From Clostridiales bacterium (GTDB taxonomy: Bacteria > Bacillota > Clostridia > Oscillospirales > CAG-272), in NCBI GenBank assembly GCA_018370615.1, contig JAGZAC010000050.1:1-9504 (forward strand): a DNA stretch of 9,504 nucleotides, written 5' to 3'. The notes under the pieces were generated by a model. The model had not been told where the DNA came from, ran no database searches, and saw nothing but the letters and a program-made list of their open reading frames with translations. Shown here piece by piece: positions 5,862-9,504 of this stretch; position 1 is the first letter of the stretch; each line of letters opens with the position of its first letter. The translations under genes and the position numbers were made by a program.

Positions 5862-7382
5862 ATGTTTAAGATCAAGAGCGTGTTTATCAAATATATGGGA
5901 ACCTTTCTTCTGATTAATGTAATCAGTTTTTTTATATTGTCGTCTACCATCTCCACCATTGTAAATTCTTACGGCAGTGAAGTAAAGTCCGGTTCTCTTT
6001 CCAATGCGGCCAATTCCGTTTCTGCATTCATTGAGGCGGATTACTCTCCAAACGAAAATGATTTTCACAATTATCTTATGCATCGGAGCCAAAGTCTTAG
6101 AATGATTCTAGATCTTTTGGTGGTCAACGATGATACTATGACAATCTTTATTATAGATGATACCGGACAGGTCATTCATTTCGGAGGTGTCTCTATAACG
6201 GTTGAGGCCGTGTCCAACGGAACTGGGCGATACTACGTGCCTGAAAGAGTGACCGATCAGCTTCTGTCGGGAATAAATGTGTCTGCCATGGATGATATGG
6301 ACGGCTTCTTCCGTTCTCCCCATGTATACTATGCAATTCCTTTATATGACGATGGGACATATATCGGCGCCGTTTTTGCTACTTCCAGCGACACAGGTAC
6401 GAATACATTGATTACAACGATGAACAAAACACTCATCATGTCCATCTTGTGGATTATGATGGCGTCGCTGATTGCGGTGTATTTTATTACAGATCGTCTC
6501 ATCTCACCTATCAAAGAGACCAGCCGCGCCGCAAGGTCCTTTGCAAAGGGCCAATTTGATGCCAGAGTAACGGTGACAGGAAACGATGAAATTGCAGAAC
6601 TTGCATCTGCATTCAACAGCATGGCTTCTTCGCTGCAGCATATGGAAGATATGCGCCGCTCTTTTCTGGCAAATGTATCGCACGACCTGCGTACACCGAT
6701 GACGACCATATCCGGCTTTATCGATGGAATCCTGGACGGTGCTATTCCCCCTGAACAGCATGCGTACTATTTGAACATTATTGCAACGGAGGTGCGCCGG
6801 CTTTCTCGTTTGGTTTCCCAGCTATTGGATGTTTCCCGCCTGGAGGCAGGGGAACGGCAGTTCCATCCCCAAAACTATGATATCTGCGAACAGGGAAGGG
6901 AGATTGTTATCAGCAATATCCAGCGTCTGGAGGACAAAAAGCTGGATGTACAGTTTGTCTGTGACGCAGAAAATATGTATGTTTGGGCGGATAAAGACGC
7001 AATCCATCAAATTTTTTATAATCTCTGTGATAATGCCATCAAGTTTTCTGTGGAAGGAGGACGGTACGAAATTTCCATCAAGCAAAAAGACCGCTTGATT
7101 TATGTCAGCGTATACAACGAGGGACAGGGAATTTCCAAGGAAGATCTTCCATACGTATTTGAACGTTTTTACAAGAGTGACAAAAGCAGAGGAATGGATA
7201 AGACCGGCGTAGGTCTCGGGCTTTATATTGCCCGTACAATTATTGAAGCCCAAGGGCAAAAAATATGGGTAGAAAGCGAGCAGGGCAAATGGTGCAGATT
7301 TACCTTTACCCTTGCTGTGGGACGGCCGGAGAAGCAAAAGCTGCAGCAAAAAAACGAACGCAAGAATGAAAAGGAATCATAG
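5862..7382 (+). CDS. Membrane sensor histidine kinase, HAMP type
   Basis: A 506-residue kinase in the cytoplasmic membrane. TM1 is about residues 12-34, an extracellular sensor domain follows at about 35-187, and TM2 is about 189-209 (IMSILWIMMASLIAVYFI). A HAMP domain (about 210-262) precedes the dimerisation helix with phospho-accepting His274 in NVSHDLRTPMT. The ATPase domain has the N box NLCDNAIKF (387-395), a G1 box YNEGQGIS (418-425) with Asn419 in place of the usual Asp, the F box YVFERFYKSD (431-440) and the G2 box TGVGLGLYIA (448-457). The sensor segment contains VTIFIIDDTGQVI-like strands and YYAIPLYDDGTYIGAVFAT, as in PAS-like/dCache extracellular folds, but no ligand can be assigned. 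The last 18 residues are a hydrophilic Lys/Gln/Asn/Glu tail. Start ATG follows AAAGGAG at 5848-5854. It is the partner of the upstream regulator. Confidence 0.95.
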   Translation: MFKIKSVFIKYMGTFLLINVISFFILSSTISTIVNSYGSEVKSGSLSNAANSVSAFIEADYSPNENDFHNYLMHRSQSLRMILDLLVVNDDTMTIFIIDDTGQVIHFGGVSITVEAVSNGTGRYYVPERVTDQLLSGINVSAMDDMDGFFRSPHVYYAIPLYDDGTYIGAVFATSSDTGTNTLITTMNKTLIMSILWIMMASLIAVYFITDRLISPIKETSRAARSFAKGQFDARVTVTGNDEIAELASAFNSMASSLQHMEDMRRSFLANVSHDLRTPMTTISGFIDGILDGAIPPEQHAYYLNIIATEVRRLSRLVSQLLDVSRLEAGERQFHPQNYDICEQGREIVISNIQRLEDKKLDVQFVCDAENMYVWADKDAIHQIFYNLCDNAIKFSVEGGRYEISIKQKDRLIYVSVYNEGQGISKEDLPYVFERFYKSDKSRGMDKTGVGLGLYIARTIIEAQGQKIWVESEQGKWCRFTFTLAVGRPEKQKLQQKNERKNEKES

Positions 7383-7386
7383 AGAA

Positions 7387-8511
7387 ATGCTCACATACAC
7401 TGCGACCTGTCTCTTTGGCTTGGAAGGGCTTTTGGGAGCTGAAATAGATGCGCTGGGGTACCAGCGTATACAAGCCATGGATGGCAGAATCACTTTTGCA
7501 GCCGACGCTGCCGCGGCTGCAGTGTGCAATATCCATTTGCGTTTTGCCGAACGACTGTACCTGCAGCTTGGGCAGTTCCATGCGGAGACCTTTGAAGAGC
7601 TTTTTCAAGGAACGCGGTCGCTCCCTCTGGAAGAGTGGATTGGCAGAAACGACGCGTTTCCCGTGCGGGGGCATGCGATCAAAAGCACTCTGTATTCCGT
7701 ACCAGACTGCCAGAAAATTATAAAAAAAGCTGCAGCAACACGGTTGGGGCAGATATACGGCATTTCCCAGCTTCCGGAGACAGGCTTAAAATATCAATTG
7801 GAATTTTTCCTTTTTAAAAATAATGCCAGCATCATGATTGACTTATCCGGCACACCTTTGCATAAACGCGGGTATCGTCCCCAAACTGTGCAGGCGCCGC
7901 TGCGGGAAACGCTGGCGGCAGCTGTTGCAAAGCTCGCCCGCCCCAGGGAAAATGTATTGTTTTGCGATCCTTTTTGCGGGTCGGGTACGATTGCGATCGA
8001 AGCGGCTATGATGATGTGGAATATTGCGCCGGGACTCTCACACTGCTTTGCGGCTGAGGATTTTCCGCAATTTCCAAAACCCCTGTGGGTAGCGGCCAGA
8101 GAAGCTGCCGAGGAAAGGGCCCGCGAGACAAAGACAGATTTTTCTGTACGCGCTTCCGATATTGATCCGTCGGCTATTGATATTGCCGCAGAATGTGCGC
8201 GGCGCGCCGGCGTGTCCGATAAAATCCAGTTTGTTTGCCAGGACGCACGCACACTGGAATCGGAAGGACTTCGGGGAACCATTGCCACAAATCCACCCTA
8301 CGGAGAGCGTCTTATGTCCCCGGAAGAAGTAGAGCAGCTGTACCGAGACATTGGACAAGCATGGAAGAAAAATCTAGAGAAGTGGCAAATATATGTGCTT
8401 ACATCTCACGAAGAATTTCCCAAGCTGTATGGCCGCCGCGCGGACAAAATTCGCAAATTATACAACGGTATGATTCCATGTCATCTGTATCAATTTTTTA
8501 AAAATTACTGA
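7387..8511 (+). CDS. THUMP-domain class I SAM-dependent RNA methyltransferase (RlmL/YpsC family)
   Basis: A 374-residue protein that probably makes an N-methylguanosine in rRNA. The N-terminal ferredoxin-like/THUMP region (about 1-155) starts TATCLFGLEGLLGAEI and ends with the family signature IDLSGTPLHKRGYR (151-164). The Rossmann-fold catalytic domain follows: motif I DPFCGSGT (194-201), the SAM ribose-binding region ASDIDPSAID (257-266), and catalytic motif IV TNPPYGERL (301-309), where NPPY contacts the target base nitrogen. The frame is open upstream to 7312. ATG 7387 is preferred since MLTYTATCLFG is the usual N-terminus and AAAAGGA lies at 7369-7375; an ATG at 7366 has no ribosome binding site. 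The gene starts 4 bp after the kinase stop, so the two are probably translationally coupled, though signalling and rRNA modification have no obvious link. The exact target base is not deducible. Confidence 0.9.
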   Translation: MLTYTATCLFGLEGLLGAEIDALGYQRIQAMDGRITFAADAAAAAVCNIHLRFAERLYLQLGQFHAETFEELFQGTRSLPLEEWIGRNDAFPVRGHAIKSTLYSVPDCQKIIKKAAATRLGQIYGISQLPETGLKYQLEFFLFKNNASIMIDLSGTPLHKRGYRPQTVQAPLRETLAAAVAKLARPRENVLFCDPFCGSGTIAIEAAMMMWNIAPGLSHCFAAEDFPQFPKPLWVAAREAAEERARETKTDFSVRASDIDPSAIDIAAECARRAGVSDKIQFVCQDARTLESEGLRGTIATNPPYGERLMSPEEVEQLYRDIGQAWKKNLEKWQIYVLTSHEEFPKLYGRRADKIRKLYNGMIPCHLYQFFKNY

Positions 8512-8693
8512 TGGGTAATTTTGCATAATATTAATGCATATTTGTATGTGTATTTTGTTATCGATTCACATATATCGATAAAAGCATATTGAATATGCAT
8601 TTTTTATATTTCCAACGTGGGAGCAGATGTGCTATACTTAATGCAAAGAAGCGAGAACTGCGCTTTTTAAGCTGAAGGAAAAGGAGGATCCAG
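8512..8693. promoter_or_regulatory. rex upstream region: palindromes, extended -10 promoter, leader
   Basis: This holds no gene. It contains TGCAT (8522-8526) and ATGCA (8534-8538) as a spaced inverted repeat; an 8-bp inverted repeat TTATCGAT / ATCGATAA (8558-8565 and 8574-8581, 8-bp spacer); and a 15-bp palindrome GCATATT-G-AATATGC (8584-8598) followed by ATTTTTTATATTT. The last may also serve as a weak terminator for the methyltransferase transcript. The promoter candidate is TTCCAA (8610-8615), a 17-bp spacer and the extended -10 TG-C-TATACT (8630-8638). A leader of about 50 nt can fold AAGAAGCG (8646-8653) with CGCTTTTT (8661-8668). The ribosome binding site AAGGAGGA is at 8681-8688. Confidence 0.6.
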
Positions 8694-9317
8694 GTGGGGA
8701 AGAAAAATATTTCACCGGCTGTTTTGAGTAGACTGCCTACATACTTGTCTTATTTGAAAACCCTGCCGGAGGGCACGCAGTATATTTCAGCAACCGGAAT
8801 TGCAAAAGCCTTGGCGATGGGCGAGGTTTCCGTCCGGAAAGATTTATCTGCCATCTGCGACATTGGACGTCCCAAAGTTGGATACGCGGTTAGCGAGCTG
8901 ACGGAGGTGATTGAGTCTTTTCTGGGATATAACAGAATGGACACGGCGATCATTGCAGGTGCAGGCAAATTGGGCCGTGCGCTGCTGGATTACGACGGAT
9001 TCCGTGAATACGGGATTTCTCTTATTGCAGCCTTTGACACCAACGCCTCCCTGTGGGGAGAAACAGACAGCGGAAAACCTATTTTGGACATTGCACAGAT
9101 GCCTGCTTTTTGTAGGAAAAACAGTGTCCATGTGGGAATTATCGCAGTGCCTGCCGATGCTGCGCAGGATATTTGCAGTCAAATGGCTGCCTGCGGGATT
9201 TGCGCAATTATGAATTTCGCGCCGTTGCATTTGTTATCTCCGCCCGGCGTGATTATCAAAAATGAAAACATCGCCACCTCTCTTGCGCAGTTATGTAAAA
9301 GCGCAGCAGAAATTTGA
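8694..9317 (+). CDS. rex: Redox-sensing transcriptional repressor Rex
   Basis: A 207-residue cytosolic repressor that binds DNA when NADH is low and releases it when NADH binds. The N-terminal winged helix (about 8-68) includes LSRLPTYLSYL, ISATGIAKAL and VRKDLS (47-52). The NAD(H)-binding Rossmann domain has GAGKLG (89-94, where GxGNLG is more usual) and AAFDTN with Asp115, the acidic residue that selects NAD(H) over NADP(H). PADAAQDIC (153-161) and IMNFAPLHLL follow, and the C-terminal swapped helix would be LAQLCKSAAEI. The DNA-recognition part differs from standard Rex: MGEVSVRKDLSAICDIGRPKVGY replaces the usual RKDLS-YFG-x-G-x-x-G-x-GY pattern. Translation starts at GTG 8694, supported by a near-perfect AAGGAGGA 5 bp upstream. 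adhE, a standard Rex target, begins 30 bp downstream, which supports the call and suggests autoregulation of both from the upstream promoter. Confidence 0.93.
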   Translation: MGKKNISPAVLSRLPTYLSYLKTLPEGTQYISATGIAKALAMGEVSVRKDLSAICDIGRPKVGYAVSELTEVIESFLGYNRMDTAIIAGAGKLGRALLDYDGFREYGISLIAAFDTNASLWGETDSGKPILDIAQMPAFCRKNSVHVGIIAVPADAAQDICSQMAACGICAIMNFAPLHLLSPPGVIIKNENIATSLAQLCKSAAEI

Positions 9318-9347
9318 TTATTTTATGAAATGGAAAAGGAGTACATT

Positions 9348-9504
9348 ATGAAGCAGGAAAGACCGATCGTAGACAGTGTAGAAGGATTGGAAGCCGCGCT
9401 GGAGCGGGTACGCGCAGCGCAGGCGAAGTTTGCAACGTATACGCAAGAGGAAGTAGACAAAATTTTCCTGGCGGCTGCATCGGCGGCAAACAAGCAGAGG
9501 ATTC
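9348..9504 (+). CDS. adhE: Bifunctional acetaldehyde-CoA/alcohol dehydrogenase, N-terminal fragment (3' end outside window)
   Basis: The first 52 codons of a gene that runs off the window. The peptide starts MKQERPIVDSVEGLE and contains ALERVRAAQAKFATYTQEEV and DKIFLAAASAANKQRI, which match the N-terminus of the aldehyde-dehydrogenase half of AdhE (pattern FATYTQEQVDKI, AAALAANxxRI). AdhE reduces acetyl-CoA to acetaldehyde and then ethanol, oxidising two NADH. It is cytosolic, forms spirosomes, and is usually about 870 residues. Start ATG 9348 follows AAAAGGAG at 9334-9341. The 30-bp gap after rex leaves no room for a separate promoter with an operator, so it is probably co-transcribed with rex and repressed by it. 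A monofunctional CoA-acylating aldehyde dehydrogenase cannot be excluded from this fragment. Confidence 0.85.
   Translation, partial: MKQERPIVDSVEGLEAALERVRAAQAKFATYTQEEVDKIFLAAASAANKQRI

Noticed and set aside
6822..7349. 175-codon open frame on the minus strand inside the histidine kinase
   Set aside because: It lies wholly opposite conserved kinase ATPase motifs and shows no recognisable domain; a shadow frame.
7347..7369. A_AAA_AAC slippery heptamer in the kinase frame (7349-7355), possible programmed frameshift into the methyltransferase
   Set aside because: A -1 shift reaches a TGA at 7367-7369 after a few codons, and the methyltransferase lies in the +1 frame, so no fusion results. 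There is no clear stimulatory stem-loop or internal Shine-Dalgarno at the right spacing.
7312..7386. 25-codon N-terminal extension of the methyltransferase overlapping the kinase gene
   Set aside because: It is basic, low-complexity sequence derived from the kinase tail in another frame; neither ATG 7312 nor 7366 has a ribosome binding site.
7794..8288. 164-codon open frame on the minus strand inside the methyltransferase
   Set aside because: It is antisense to the SAM-binding and NPPY motifs and has a composition typical of a shadow frame.
8555..8571. Standard Rex operator upstream of rex
   Set aside because: TTGTTA-TCGAT-TCACAT has half-sites one base too close and mismatches to the known consensus, so it is not called as a feature, only noted as a candidate.
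1..9504. CRISPR arrays, tRNA or rRNA genes, insertion sequences, riboswitches
   Set aside because: Read on both strands, no spaced repeat array, tRNA-like cloverleaf, transposase, integrase or known riboswitch core was recognised.

Overview
The window looks like chromosomal DNA of an anaerobic, low-to-mid GC Bacillota, most likely a member of Clostridia. The evidence is strong AGGAGG-type ribosome binding sites, a Rex/AdhE fermentation module, an MgtE-type magnesium transporter, a two-domain glutamine-dependent NAD synthetase, and an OmpR-type two-component pair. I cannot name a genus from sequence alone.

Layout. Positions 1-2231 hold the 3' end of mgtE and a complete nadE, 12 bp apart and on the plus strand. 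A plus-strand aminoglycoside-phosphotransferase-fold kinase gene follows (2280-3164). It is clearly more AT-rich than nadE and sits between two arms of a 12-bp inverted repeat. Two hairpins lie behind it. The minus-strand unit ychF -> small lipoprotein (4806 down to 3303) converges on that hairpin region. A 299-bp AT-rich divergent region (4807-5105) holds the ychF promoter and probably the start of a plus-strand run: response regulator (5106-5795), an intrinsic-terminator-like hairpin, histidine kinase (5862-7382), and a THUMP-type RNA methyltransferase (7387-8511) 4 bp after the kinase stop. A 182-bp AT-rich intergenic region full of palindromes then leads to rex (GTG start, 8694-9317) and the 5' end of adhE (from 9348).

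How the genes work together. Rex senses the NADH/NAD+ ratio, and AdhE is the classic fermentative NADH sink under its control, so rex-adhE forms a self-contained redox circuit. The response regulator and kinase form one signalling pair whose signal and regulon cannot be read from the sequence. NadE makes NAD+, but nothing shows it is co-regulated with rex.

Most of the window is ordinary housekeeping DNA and I see no clear undescribed multi-gene system. The points most worth a second look are the probable insertion of the kinase gene into an older bidirectional terminator downstream of nadE, a Rex with a non-standard DNA-contact segment next to a promoter that lacks a standard Rex operator, and the hairpin that may set regulator-to-kinase stoichiometry.
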